Translations under genes and position numbers: made by a program
Notes under the pieces: generated by a model
Database searches by the model: none
Seen by the model: the letters and a program-made list of their open reading frames with translations, nothing else
What the model was told of the DNA's origin: nothing
Shown here: positions 1 through 9,231 of the stretch, piece by piece
How the letters are laid out: each line of letters begins with the position of its first letter
How positions within the stretch are numbered: position 1 is the stretch's first letter
Origin: Corallococcus sp. EGB
Lineage (GTDB): Bacteria > Myxococcota > Myxococcia > Myxococcales > Myxococcaceae
DNA length: 64,000 nt
Assembly (NCBI RefSeq): GCF_019968905.1
Contig: NZ_CP079946.1
Location: forward strand, 3,596,001 to 3,660,000
Direction: 5' to 3'

Positions 1-1011
1 GGGGGCTCGGATGGGAGCACGCCCTTCCTGCGCCTCTCGCTCAAGCAGAAGCCGCTCACGTACCTGCCTTCGCCGGACGGCGCCGAGCCCGAATTGGAGA
101 TCCGCGTGGCGGACGTCTTGTGGCACCGCGTCGTGGACTTCGTGGCGTCGCCGCCAGAGGACCGCTGCTACCTCGTCCAGCGCGATGAGACCGGCACGGT
201 CAGCGTGGTGTTCGGGGACGGCATCCAGGGCGCCATTCCGTCTTCTGGAAGGAACCACATCGTCGCGACGTACCGCACCGGCATCGGCCCGGACGGCGAC
301 GCGGACGCCTTCGCTGTGAGCCGGCTCAAGAAGGCGCACGCGCTGGTGGAGCGCGCGGCGAATCCGCTCCCGGTGAAGGGCGGCGCGGCACCGGCCGAGC
401 CCGAGGCGGTTCGCACCAAGGCGACGGGATACATCCGGACCTTCGACCGCGCCGTCTCCGTGGAGGACCACAAACAGCTCGCGTTGCAGTTCCCGGGCGT
501 CGTGAAGGCGAACGCGGAGTGGACGAAGCTCGAGGGCGGCGCGGAAGGCATCCGCGTGGTGGTCTCCGACGCGAAGGGCACGGCGTCGAACGCGGCCCAG
601 GTGAAGGCCTTCCTCCAGGCCCGCCGTGACACCACGGTGCTGCTCGACGTGGCGGGCCCCGAGCTCGTCGGGCTCACGCTCACGCTGACGCTGGAGAGCG
701 ATCCGGCGTACCTGCGGGAGAGCGTGGAGCGTGCGGTGCGAGACGCGCTCTGCGGCACATCCGAGGCCGCACCGGGCCTGTTCGCCTTCGGGGCGCGCGA
801 CCTGGGACAGCCCGCGTTCCTGAGCGAACTCTACGAGCACATCGAGCGTGCCCCGGGCGTGCGCTTCATCGAGCTGCGCAGGTTCGACACGCTCGAAGAG
901 GTCGCCAAGGGCCAGCCTTCGCGGGTGGCGGACACCGTCATCGCGTGGCCGAACCAGTTGCTCGTGCTCACGCCGCAGGACATCGAAATCCTTCTCCCGG
1001 AGGCCCCATGA
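1..1011 (+). CDS. eCIS / phage-tail-like baseplate assembly protein (J-like), 3' part
   Basis: The reading frame is open from base 1, so the gene begins upstream of the window; the visible part is 336 codons. The translated segment resembles the C-terminal half of the putative baseplate assembly proteins (gpJ-like) found in contractile phage-tail-like particles and eCIS loci. It includes the recurring stretch VEDHKQLALQFPGVVKA, where a residue series links adjacent beta-rich wedge domains. Such proteins form the baseplate wedge that triggers sheath contraction. The stop codon overlaps the start of the next gene (ATGA), so the two are translationally coupled. The family call rests on this pattern plus the neighbouring tail-protein, DUF6519 and DUF4157 genes. 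An internal ATG at 94 is not the start, because homology-like sequence continues upstream of it. Confidence 0.75.
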   Translation, partial: GGSDGSTPFLRLSLKQKPLTYLPSPDGAEPELEIRVADVLWHRVVDFVASPPEDRCYLVQRDETGTVSVVFGDGIQGAIPSSGRNHIVATYRTGIGPDGDADAFAVSRLKKAHALVERAANPLPVKGGAAPAEPEAVRTKATGYIRTFDRAVSVEDHKQLALQFPGVVKANAEWTKLEGGAEGIRVVVSDAKGTASNAAQVKAFLQARRDTTVLLDVAGPELVGLTLTLTLESDPAYLRESVERAVRDALCGTSEAAPGLFAFGARDLGQPAFLSELYEHIERAPGVRFIELRRFDTLEEVAKGQPSRVADTVIAWPNQLLVLTPQDIEILLPEAP

Positions 1012-4000
1012 GCGGCGAAGGCGGCGGTACCCCCACGCTCGACCCCGGCGTCCGCGACCTCGTCACGGACCTGCTCTATTCGCACCTGCCGGCGCTCTAC
1101 CGCGTCGTCGACATGGCCGAGGGGACGCGCGAGCCCAAGAAGTCGCTCGCGCCCCGGGGCGTGGAGGAGCTCTACAAGTTCCTGCGCATCCTCGCCGCGC
1201 CCATCGCTCGGACGCGGCAGAGCGTTGAAGAGCTGCACGCGGACCTCTTCATCGACAAGAGCGCGGATTGGGTCCTCCCGTATCTGGCGGACATGATCGG
1301 GATGCGGCTCGTCTTCCCTGATGCCGCGTCCAACCGGCGCGACGTGCGCGGCACGGTGGGCTGGCGGCGCCGCAAGGGCACGCCCACCATGCTGGAGGAG
1401 ATGGCGGGAGACCTCTCCGGCCAGCTGGCGGTGACGCGCGAGGGATGGAAGCGGATCCTGCTTGCCCAGGACCTCGACCTGTACCGGCCCGAGCGGACGG
1501 TCGCCGGGCTTCGGGCGGCGACGATCGCCGAACGTGCGTCGGGCCCGCTCGACACCGCGTTCCACGCAGTGGATCCGCGTCGCATTGGTCGGAACACCGG
1601 GCGGTACCACCCCAAGCACGTGGCGCACTGGCTGTACCCGACGAAGCTGTTCCCCGTCACGGAGGGCACGGCGAAGGACCGCACGCGCTACACCGGGGGC
1701 GGGGTGCCCGAGGTCGATTACCGGTTCGCCTTCAACCCCCTGGGCGAGGACGTGCCCCTGCGCATGCGGCGCGCGTCGGCCGAGGACCGGCTCGCGAGCG
1801 ATCGCGTGCCGCCCCTCCACTTCGCGGAGCGCCCGGGCGACTACTTCGACCAGGAGGGAGGGAGCGGCGCGGGCTTCACGGTGCGCTTCACGGGCCTGCC
1901 CGCCGCCGTCGCCACGGCTTCGAAGGAGGCGCGGTCCGCCGTCCGTCTGCCCGCGGCGCGCGCGCTCGCCGCGGATCTTTGTGACGTGCTGCTCCTGTCT
2001 CATGTGGCGGAGCGGTTGTCGTCGCCGGTCCGGGTCGGGGTGATGGCCGTTCCGCTCACCGGAGCGGATTCCAACGTGCCGAATATCGCCGCGGGCGTGC
2101 TGCGCGGGGAGGTGCGCATCGAGGCGCGAGGCGGAACGTCGTCGCTCGGCGTCGCCACACCGGTGGCGGGTTCGTATGTCGTCATGCTGCGGCTCGCGGC
2201 GGAAGGGGGCGCGGGATACTTCCCGGGCGCCGTCATCGAAATCGCCTGCCGTGCGCCCGCGGCCTCGATGCCGCCTTCGGACCCGCGTCTCGCCACGATG
2301 GGGTTCCTCGCGGGCGCGCTCACCGTGGAGCTCCCCGCGACGTGGGTGGTGGGAGACCGGTGGCTGTTCGTCGCGGCGGACGGCAGCGTGTACGACGCGA
2401 ATCCTCCCGCGAACCCGCTGACCGTCACGCCCGAGGGGCTGCGTCTGCCCGGAGAGGCCCTGTCCACCGGGCCCGGACCCGCGTGGCCGCCCCTTCCGCT
2501 CACCTCCGAGCCCGAGCCGTGGCGGAGCATTCCCTCCGCGATCGCGCGAGGGCCGGTGGTGGTGCACGCTCCCCGTGCGCTCGACGTGTCCGGAGCGCCG
2601 ACGGTGGCGGGCAATGCCGTTTCGCTCCGGCTGGTGTTCGCGCTGCGGATCAAGAACCAGACCTGGCCCTTCCTCCAGCTGGCGTGGACGGGCCCGGACT
2701 CCACGGTGGCCACCACGTGGAAGGCCTTCCAGAAGAATGGCACCGCCGTCACGACGGCAGCGGAGTTGCGCGCGGCGTGGAGCTTCTTCGCGCAGGAGGC
2801 CGCGGCCTCTCGCGACGATGCCGAGCTCTGGCTCCGGCTGGAGTCCGAAACGAAGAGCATCCTCCTGCCGTCCTGCGAGGTGTCCTTCACGAGCGACCAG
2901 GGGGAGGCGGTCCTCATCCACCTCCCGGCGCTCGAAACGAAGGTACCGCCCTTCGCGGGGTGGTCTGCGTCGCTGGCCTTCGCGAGCGAGGCCGTGTCGG
3001 TGCGGCTCGACGGCTCGACGGTCTGGGCCGGCACTCTTCAGGTGGCGCGCTTCGCGTGCGGAGCCATCACTCCCATTCGCGAGGCGAAGACGCTCCGCCG
3101 CCGACGGCTCCGGCAGCGCACGCTGTGCTGGTGGAAGAACGAAGATCCGGCAAGCCCCCAGTTGGGCCTCGCGACGCCCGCGGGCTGCCTGGACATCGAT
3201 CCCGCGCACGGCTTGTTCTCATTCGCGAAGGCAGAGCCCGCGGCTCCATTCACCGTGGCCTCGGTGCACGCGGGGGCCGCTGGCTGGCCGCCGGCCCCAG
3301 TAACAGTCGACTATCTGGAGGGTTACTCGTTCCACACCGGCGCACGCCCCGATGCGCGAGAGCCCCTGCTCGCCGAGGAGCTGCCCACCCCGACGCGACT
3401 CGTGCTTCGTGGGGGCAGCCTGCACCGCGAAGCGCCCCTCTCGTATCAGGGCCTCCCGCGCTACTCGACGCTCGGGGAGGCGCTCGCGGCCGTCGTCGCG
3501 GATGGCGCGAACGCGGCGAAGCACGAGGTCATCCAGTTCGAAGACAGCGCGACATACACGGAGAGCGCGCTGGTCTGGCCCGCCAACGTGGCGTCGCTCA
3601 GCATCCAGGCGGCGGAGCTCCACCGACCCGTACTCCTGCTCGGCGCGGCGTGGGCGAGTGGCTCGCCCCCGACGTACGAGAAGCTGACGCTGCACGGGCT
3701 CGCCCTCCGGCAGACCACCTATCCGGGGACGCCGCCGGTTCCGGCCACGATGGCCCTGGCCCTGCCACCGGCGAAGGCCATCGAGGTGCGGTTCTGTTCC
3801 GCGCTGACGCCCCACGACCTCTGGAGGTTCACGACCGCGACGGGGTCGGACACGGCGATTGAGCTCTTCCGCTGCCAGGCACCCAGGGTCCAGGTGAGCG
3901 GAGCCGCCACCGTCCTGATGGAGGAATGCGTGGTCGACGCGGCGGGCGGAGCGGCCGTCCTGGCCATCGACTGCGAGGTCCGCTTCGAGCGCTCGACGGT

Positions 4001-4391
4001 CGCGGCCTGGCGCGCGGACTTGGGCGGGGCACCTTCTGTGGACGTGCGCGTCATGGAGGCGAGCGAGAGCCTCTTCACCGACGTGGCGCGGGCGCGCGAC
4101 CGGTTCCACGGCTGCGTCCGCTACAGCCGCGTGGAGCCCGGGAGCCTGCTGCCACGCAGACATCGCGTCACCGAGGACCTTCCCCTGTTCGTCACGCGCG
4201 ACCGGAACGATGCCGCGCACCTGCGTCTGTCCGAGGAATGCCCGAGGACCGTCACGCGCGGCGCGGAGGACGGCTCGGAGATGGGGGCGTTCCACGGCGC
4301 GCGCTTCGCGCAGCGGGGCGACGCGTTGCTCACGAGGTTGATCGAATACACCCCCGCAGGGCTCCAGACCGGGCTCCTGCGGATGGACTAG
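1008..4391 (+). CDS. eCIS phage tail protein (gpI-like) with long beta-rich C-terminus
   Basis: 1127 aa. The ATG at 1008 overlaps the preceding stop in an ATGA junction and is preferred over an in-frame upstream GTG-type start. Residues 1 to about 170 look like the phage tail protein I family: a helical start (LYSHLPALYRVVD), then YLADMIG and the GTVGWRRRKGT region typical of this baseplate component. The remaining ~950 residues are beta-rich. Near residues 810-1060 they take on the look of a right-handed beta-helix with conserved short hydrophobic rungs, which suggests a fibre or spike-associated surface. gpI-like proteins join the baseplate wedge in contractile tails. The length is much greater than a phage gpI (about 200 aa), but long versions occur in eCIS clusters. 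The role of the C-terminal part is inference. Confidence 0.7.
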   Translation: MSGEGGGTPTLDPGVRDLVTDLLYSHLPALYRVVDMAEGTREPKKSLAPRGVEELYKFLRILAAPIARTRQSVEELHADLFIDKSADWVLPYLADMIGMRLVFPDAASNRRDVRGTVGWRRRKGTPTMLEEMAGDLSGQLAVTREGWKRILLAQDLDLYRPERTVAGLRAATIAERASGPLDTAFHAVDPRRIGRNTGRYHPKHVAHWLYPTKLFPVTEGTAKDRTRYTGGGVPEVDYRFAFNPLGEDVPLRMRRASAEDRLASDRVPPLHFAERPGDYFDQEGGSGAGFTVRFTGLPAAVATASKEARSAVRLPAARALAADLCDVLLLSHVAERLSSPVRVGVMAVPLTGADSNVPNIAAGVLRGEVRIEARGGTSSLGVATPVAGSYVVMLRLAAEGGAGYFPGAVIEIACRAPAASMPPSDPRLATMGFLAGALTVELPATWVVGDRWLFVAADGSVYDANPPANPLTVTPEGLRLPGEALSTGPGPAWPPLPLTSEPEPWRSIPSAIARGPVVVHAPRALDVSGAPTVAGNAVSLRLVFALRIKNQTWPFLQLAWTGPDSTVATTWKAFQKNGTAVTTAAELRAAWSFFAQEAAASRDDAELWLRLESETKSILLPSCEVSFTSDQGEAVLIHLPALETKVPPFAGWSASLAFASEAVSVRLDGSTVWAGTLQVARFACGAITPIREAKTLRRRRLRQRTLCWWKNEDPASPQLGLATPAGCLDIDPAHGLFSFAKAEPAAPFTVASVHAGAAGWPPAPVTVDYLEGYSFHTGARPDAREPLLAEELPTPTRLVLRGGSLHREAPLSYQGLPRYSTLGEALAAVVADGANAAKHEVIQFEDSATYTESALVWPANVASLSIQAAELHRPVLLLGAAWASGSPPTYEKLTLHGLALRQTTYPGTPPVPATMALALPPAKAIEVRFCSALTPHDLWRFTTATGSDTAIELFRCQAPRVQVSGAATVLMEECVVDAAGGAAVLAIDCEVRFERSTVAAWRADLGGAPSVDVRVMEASESLFTDVARARDRFHGCVRYSRVEPGSLLPRRHRVTEDLPLFVTRDRNDAAHLRLSEECPRTVTRGAEDGSEMGAFHGARFAQRGDALLTRLIEYTPAGLQTGLLRMD

Positions 4392-4453
4392 CGCGCCGAG
4401 CCAACGGGCCCGGCGAGACCTGAGACACCGGCGAGAGGGTTGAGAGAGCGACC

Positions 4454-7400
4454 ATGAAAGGTGACTTCACCAGAGGCCATCGCCCTGATTCCAAGCGCAA
4501 GGAGAAGTACCGGCGCGTGCTCCTGCAGGAGGGGCGGCTGGTGCTGGACAGCGATGTCGCGGCCAGCGTCGACGCGGCCGACACGCTGCTGCGCGACCTG
4601 GCGTCGGACGTAGGCTGCGAACAGGGCAGCCCGAACCTGGGCTACCTCGCGACGCCGGGCCCGCTCCTCGCGGTGTTCGAGACGCTGGATGGCGTGACGC
4701 TGCCAGCGCCGGGCGGCACGTTCGTGGCGTATCGCGACTACGGCGCGAAGTACCACGAGCGGTTCCCGTCCATCTACGTGGGCGCGCACGCGGCGGGCGG
4801 CTTCGTCAAGATCAGCGCCCGCCGCAAGCTGGGCAAGGCGCGGTATCCGAAGGTCCGCCTCTGGCTGCGGGCCAACGCCAGCGTCGAGGTCCGGATCCAG
4901 GGCGTCAGCGCGGGGACCCTCGCCGCGAACGACGCGACCACGTTCAAGCCCTACGACGTGCAGGTGCCCGCGGGCGCACCCGCCGAGTACGACACCTTTG
5001 ATATCGGCTTCTCCGCGGCCGGCGCCGCGAACGAGGCGTGGATCGGCTTCATCGAAGGCTTCGAGGCCGCCACCAAGGCCCCGCTGTTCTCGTACACGCG
5101 CGGCCGGTACTACCTGCGGGGCCTGGCGGTCGAGTCGAACGACGACGGGATGTTCTGGGAGTCGACCTTCCCGACCAGCAAGGGCTTCCCGTCGGGCGAC
5201 ACGGTGCCCGTGGCGGGGAGCTACGTGGTCGCCTACCTGGAAGGGTGGGAGCGGCTGATCACCCGCATCGAGGATGGCGGCATCCTGGAGCAGGCGCTGG
5301 GCGGCGTGCTCGACACGACGGTGCGCTCGAAAGCGATGGGCCAGGTCAAGCTCGCCGTGTTCGCGAGCGACGGGAGCGACCCGCTCACGGGCAAGGACGA
5401 CGTGCCGGCCGCGTTCGCGAAGGTCGACGCGGGCACCGGCAAGCTGAAGCTCACCACCAAGGTGGCGCCGGACAACCTGGACCCCTGCGCCATCCCGGAG
5501 GCTGGCGGCTACACGGGCGCGGACAACCGCTTCTACCGGTTCGAGGTGCACAAAGGCGGCGCGCTCGGCAACGTCGAGATCAAGTGGTCGAAGAACAATG
5601 GCTCGGATGTCTTCGCCGTCGCCTCCGTGGCGAACACGCTCGCCAGCCTGACGCTCGCGCCCGGCTCCGAGGTGAAGGACGGGGACCTCATCGAGCTGGT
5701 CGACGAAACGGACGACCTGGGCGACGCGGCCCTCGCCGAGGTCGCGCTCGCGACGAAGTCCTTCAAGGCCGCGCAGCGCTCGGTGGGGCAGCTCTATTAC
5801 GCGGAGACGACCGCCACCTCCGGACAGCTCAAGCTGCGCGACCGGGTGACGCGGCTGCCGGTGAACGTGCCGGCGGACTTCGCCAACAAGGACAAGGCTC
5901 CCCGGAAGGTGCGGGTCTGGCACGGCCTCCTCGTCACGCAGCCGAAGGCGATGGGAGAGCCGCCCGTCACCGTGTTCGACCTGGGCGACGGCATCGTCAT
6001 CGAGCTGTCCGGCGCGGCCTTCCGTCCGGGGGACTACTGGCAGCACGAAGCGCGCAAGATCAAGGACAACCAGAACGGTCCCTGGCAGGAGTCGGCCCAC
6101 GGCCCGGAGCGGCTGTTCGCGCCGCTGGCCCTCTTCCAATACACGGGCGAGTCCGCGCCGCTCCTGCTCGTGCGCTGGTACGACCACCAGTACTCGGCGC
6201 TCTGTGAGCTGAACGCGGACGACATCGCCTATGACGGCGGCAAGGTCGGCACCCAAGCGGACACGGTGCAGGAGGCCATCGACGAGCTGTACGCGAAGGA
6301 GGACGGCGGCTGCTGTGACGTGTCGCTGTCTCCGTCGGAGAACCACGGGGATGACACCACGCGCATCCAGGAGGCCATTGATGACGCCGTCGATGGAGCA
6401 ACCCTCTGCCTGGAGCGAGGCATCTACCGGATTCACGGGACGCTGAACGTCGCCGGGAAGCGGGTGACGATCTCCGGGTGTCCGCATGCGACCCTGCTCG
6501 GCTTCGGGGGCGACGCGCCGGTGTTCTATGTGCAGGGGGACGCGTGCCTCACCCTGCGCGATCTCCTCGTCTTCTCGCGCGAAACCTCCGGGCCGCTCGT
6601 GCAGCTCACGCTGTCCGGGTCCGCGCCGGAAGAGAAGAAGGCGCGCGCGGTCTTCATCCCGACGCAGGTCCGCCTGGAGCGGGCCGCGCTGGTCCACCCC
6701 GGAGAGAATGGCGTCGCGATCCGCGTCGCCAAGCCCGCGCTTCCGGACCTCAAGCCCGAGGACCCGAGGCCGTTCGTGCAATACGCGGACACCCGGGGGA
6801 CCACGTCCATCCATGCCGAGGATTCCATCCTCCTGGGCGCGTGGGGCATCGCCGCGGAGTACGTCTTCATGACCGAGCTCGTCGAGTCGGTGGTGGTCTG
6901 CGAGAAGGCCTGCCTCTACGCCAGGTCGGCGGGAGGCCTGCGGCTCCAGGGCTCGTCGTTCCAGGGGTGGCTGGATGTGGAGCGCCGCAAGGTGCTCACC
7001 GAGGCGGCGGACGAGGACCTGGAGAGGACGATCACGTCACTCATCGAAACGGAGGCGGGCGACTACGCAGTGGACACCGTCGGCGTCGCGGTGGGAGGCA
7101 TTGACACCACGCGCTGCGAATTCGAGCGGTGCGCGTTCTACTGCGGAAGCCCCGTGCTCATCGGGTACACGTACGAGCTGGTTTCGGTCGGAAATGTGTA
7201 TTGGGCCGCGAAGGCCGGCATCCGGGTCGACTACCTGTACCAGGGCCGGGTGTCCGGAGACCGGTTCGCCGCGTACGGCGCGGCCTGTCTCTGGGTGCCT
7301 TGGATTGTCTCCAACCTGGACATCGAGGGGTGCACGTTCGGGGGCGTTCGCGGCATCCTCTTCGCGGCCTCGGCCGACAGCGGCCCGCTGCCCGACGTGG

Positions 7401-8704
7401 AGAATACGTTTCCAGGGCTCATCGAACTCAGCATCCACAACAACCGCTTCCAGACCTACCTCGAGGGAGTCCAGTTCGGGCCGAGCCTGGCCCTGAAGAG
7501 GGATAGCAGCCCGCCCGTGGTGAGCATGGAGGCGGTCGCCGTGACGGCGAACGTCTTCACGTATGCCACCGTTGGAGTCGCCTGCATGCTGCACGCCCCG
7601 CCTTCGTGGGAGCAGGATCAGCAGGTGCGCATCCAGCGGCTGCGCGTCGCGGACAATCAAATCGACGCCGCGGTCGGGGTGCTCACGCTGGGCAATGACG
7701 TGGTGGTGCAGGGCAACACCGTGTGCGGCCAGCAGACGATCACCTCCGACCAGGTGCTCGGCCTTCCCATGCGCAAGTCGAAGCAGGTGGGCCTCTACCT
7801 GGCGGATGGCGGGAACCTGGTCGCCCAGGACAACGTCATCAAGCTGAACGCGGCGATCCCCGCCGAAGAGGGCGGGACCGTGGGCATCCTGATCTACGAG
7901 CGTTGGACCGAAGGTGAACGCACGGCCATCCGGATCCAGGGCAACACGGTGAATGCGTCGGCTCCGTTCTGGGCGGCCGAGGGGGAGACGGGCGCCGGGA
8001 CGGATGCGCTCCTCCTGGAGTCGAACCGCTTCACCGGGCGGGGCTGCAGGGGCGAGCAACTCTACGGCTGCGTCCTGCGGAGCAACTCCTTCTCAGGGGG
8101 ACTGCGGCTCGTCAACGTGAGCAACAACATCGTGTCCGGCAACCAGTTCGGCCAGCTCTCGAGCGGCTACATCGCCCTCAGCATCACCTATGCGTCGGGG
8201 GAATGGCAGATCGAGGACAACCGCGCCGAGGGGAGCATCGTGTTCACCCCCTACACGTACACGTCCTCTGGCGTGGCGAGCACGTCGCCGCGGTTCATCG
8301 AGACCCTGCAGCCGTGGGTGGCGCCGAAGAACGCCGTCGAAAGAGGGACCGTCCGGGTCGCGGAGGTCCAGTCGATCTTCCAGACCTATCTGAACGCGAT
8401 CGCCGCGGCCGCCGTCATCATCCGGGAGTACCCGTACAACGCGCAGGTGGAGGGGAACTGGGCGACAGCGGATCTGGTCATCGGCACGCCGAACACGACC
8501 GTCAAGTCGCCGTATGACACGTATTCGTCGGCGGTGGCGGACGCGACCTCGGGCCTTCAAATCGTGGGCAACCGGGCCGGCAGCATGCTCGTCACCAACG
8601 CGTACAGCCGGCTCGTGTTCGCGCACAACTACGCGGTGGACTTCAGCATCCCGGGCTGGAGCCAGACCGGGATCATCACGGCTCCCAACTACAACGCCCC
8701 CTGA
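4454..8704 (+). CDS. DUF6519-type eCIS protein with C-terminal right-handed beta-helix
   Basis: 1416 aa, ATG start after a purine-rich stretch (gagaggg...gagag). The N-terminus (MKGDFTRGHRPDSKRKEKY then LQEGRLVLDSD) matches my recollection of the DUF6519 family carried in eCIS and phage-tail-like clusters. A second part starts near residue 600 with VQEAIDELY, a GGCCDVSLSP segment and a QEAIDDA.DGATL motif. That is the usual entry into pectate-lyase-like right-handed beta-helices, and repeated rungs ending in N-N-x-F/I/V and GN.F patterns continue to about residue 1380. Such helices bind or process polysaccharide, or serve as tail fibres; no catalytic residues could be assigned. It lies 62 bp after the tail-protein gene and 17 bp before the next gene, consistent with one operon. 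A receptor-binding fibre role is inference. Confidence 0.65.
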   Translation: MKGDFTRGHRPDSKRKEKYRRVLLQEGRLVLDSDVAASVDAADTLLRDLASDVGCEQGSPNLGYLATPGPLLAVFETLDGVTLPAPGGTFVAYRDYGAKYHERFPSIYVGAHAAGGFVKISARRKLGKARYPKVRLWLRANASVEVRIQGVSAGTLAANDATTFKPYDVQVPAGAPAEYDTFDIGFSAAGAANEAWIGFIEGFEAATKAPLFSYTRGRYYLRGLAVESNDDGMFWESTFPTSKGFPSGDTVPVAGSYVVAYLEGWERLITRIEDGGILEQALGGVLDTTVRSKAMGQVKLAVFASDGSDPLTGKDDVPAAFAKVDAGTGKLKLTTKVAPDNLDPCAIPEAGGYTGADNRFYRFEVHKGGALGNVEIKWSKNNGSDVFAVASVANTLASLTLAPGSEVKDGDLIELVDETDDLGDAALAEVALATKSFKAAQRSVGQLYYAETTATSGQLKLRDRVTRLPVNVPADFANKDKAPRKVRVWHGLLVTQPKAMGEPPVTVFDLGDGIVIELSGAAFRPGDYWQHEARKIKDNQNGPWQESAHGPERLFAPLALFQYTGESAPLLLVRWYDHQYSALCELNADDIAYDGGKVGTQADTVQEAIDELYAKEDGGCCDVSLSPSENHGDDTTRIQEAIDDAVDGATLCLERGIYRIHGTLNVAGKRVTISGCPHATLLGFGGDAPVFYVQGDACLTLRDLLVFSRETSGPLVQLTLSGSAPEEKKARAVFIPTQVRLERAALVHPGENGVAIRVAKPALPDLKPEDPRPFVQYADTRGTTSIHAEDSILLGAWGIAAEYVFMTELVESVVVCEKACLYARSAGGLRLQGSSFQGWLDVERRKVLTEAADEDLERTITSLIETEAGDYAVDTVGVAVGGIDTTRCEFERCAFYCGSPVLIGYTYELVSVGNVYWAAKAGIRVDYLYQGRVSGDRFAAYGAACLWVPWIVSNLDIEGCTFGGVRGILFAASADSGPLPDVENTFPGLIELSIHNNRFQTYLEGVQFGPSLALKRDSSPPVVSMEAVAVTANVFTYATVGVACMLHAPPSWEQDQQVRIQRLRVADNQIDAAVGVLTLGNDVVVQGNTVCGQQTITSDQVLGLPMRKSKQVGLYLADGGNLVAQDNVIKLNAAIPAEEGGTVGILIYERWTEGERTAIRIQGNTVNASAPFWAAEGETGAGTDALLLESNRFTGRGCRGEQLYGCVLRSNSFSGGLRLVNVSNNIVSGNQFGQLSSGYIALSITYASGEWQIEDNRAEGSIVFTPYTYTSSGVASTSPRFIETLQPWVAPKNAVERGTVRVAEVQSIFQTYLNAIAAAAVIIREYPYNAQVEGNWATADLVIGTPNTTVKSPYDTYSSAVADATSGLQIVGNRAGSMLVTNAYSRLVFAHNYAVDFSIPGWSQTGIITAPNYNAP

Positions 8705-8721
8705 CGAGGAGGACGCACTTC

Positions 8722-9225
8722 ATGCGACCGACGCCGAACATGAAGAAGGTCTTGAAGCTCCGCGACATCAACGACCCACGTTCCCGGCCGCCCGTGCCCA
8801 AGAATCCGGGCGCGTTGGTGACCGCGCAGCGTGAGCAGTTGGAGCAGCGGCTCAAGTCGATTCGAGAGCTCACGAGCAGTGCAGCGCTGAAGCAGACGAT
8901 GACCGCCGGACGCGAGCTCATCCAGGAGATCGCGAAGGCCGCGCTGCAGGGCAAGAAGGAGCTTCCGCAGACCCCGCCGGGCACGACGCCGCCGAGCAAT
9001 CCCCCAACCAAGCCGCCCACCAAGGCGGAGGCCGTGAAGATTGAAGAGGCCGAGCGCGTGGCGCTGGAGGCCTGGACGGGCATCGAGAAGGACACGCAGG
9101 AGCGGCTCGCGCTCCGCATCCGCCGGGGTGAGGCGAGGCTGAAGGCCCTGGCGACCTATCAGTCCGCACGTGCACGCGGACTGGGGGCGCCGAACAGTCC
9201 ACCGCCGAAGCCGGGGAAGGGCTGA
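8722..9225 (+). CDS. small hypothetical eCIS-locus protein with Pro-rich linker
   Basis: 167 aa, not recognised as a named family. The start is supported by a strong ribosome binding site (GAGGAGG at about 8704-8711). Residues 1-85 are charged and helical; residues 86-105 are a Pro/Thr linker (PPGTTPPSNPPTKPPTK); residues 106-155 form a second charged helix; the tail ends PPPKPGKG. There is no signal peptide or membrane segment. It sits between the beta-helix gene and the large DUF4157 gene with 6 bp to the latter, so it is almost certainly co-transcribed and possibly co-loaded. Chaperone, adaptor or lumen-packed protein are all possible, and none is shown by the sequence. Confidence 0.6.
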   Translation: MRPTPNMKKVLKLRDINDPRSRPPVPKNPGALVTAQREQLEQRLKSIRELTSSAALKQTMTAGRELIQEIAKAALQGKKELPQTPPGTTPPSNPPTKPPTKAEAVKIEEAERVALEAWTGIEKDTQERLALRIRRGEARLKALATYQSARARGLGAPNSPPPKPGKG

Positions 9226-9231
9226 CGGCGC

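Noticed and set aside
831-3209. Long leftward frame (792 codons) opposite the tail-protein gene
   Set aside because: Arg/His/Gly/Pro-rich with no protein-like order; it is the antisense shadow of a strongly GC-biased gene on the + strand.
4388-6814. 808-codon leftward frame opposite the DUF6519 gene
   Set aside because: Same shadow effect; low-complexity Arg/Leu/His composition and no motif.
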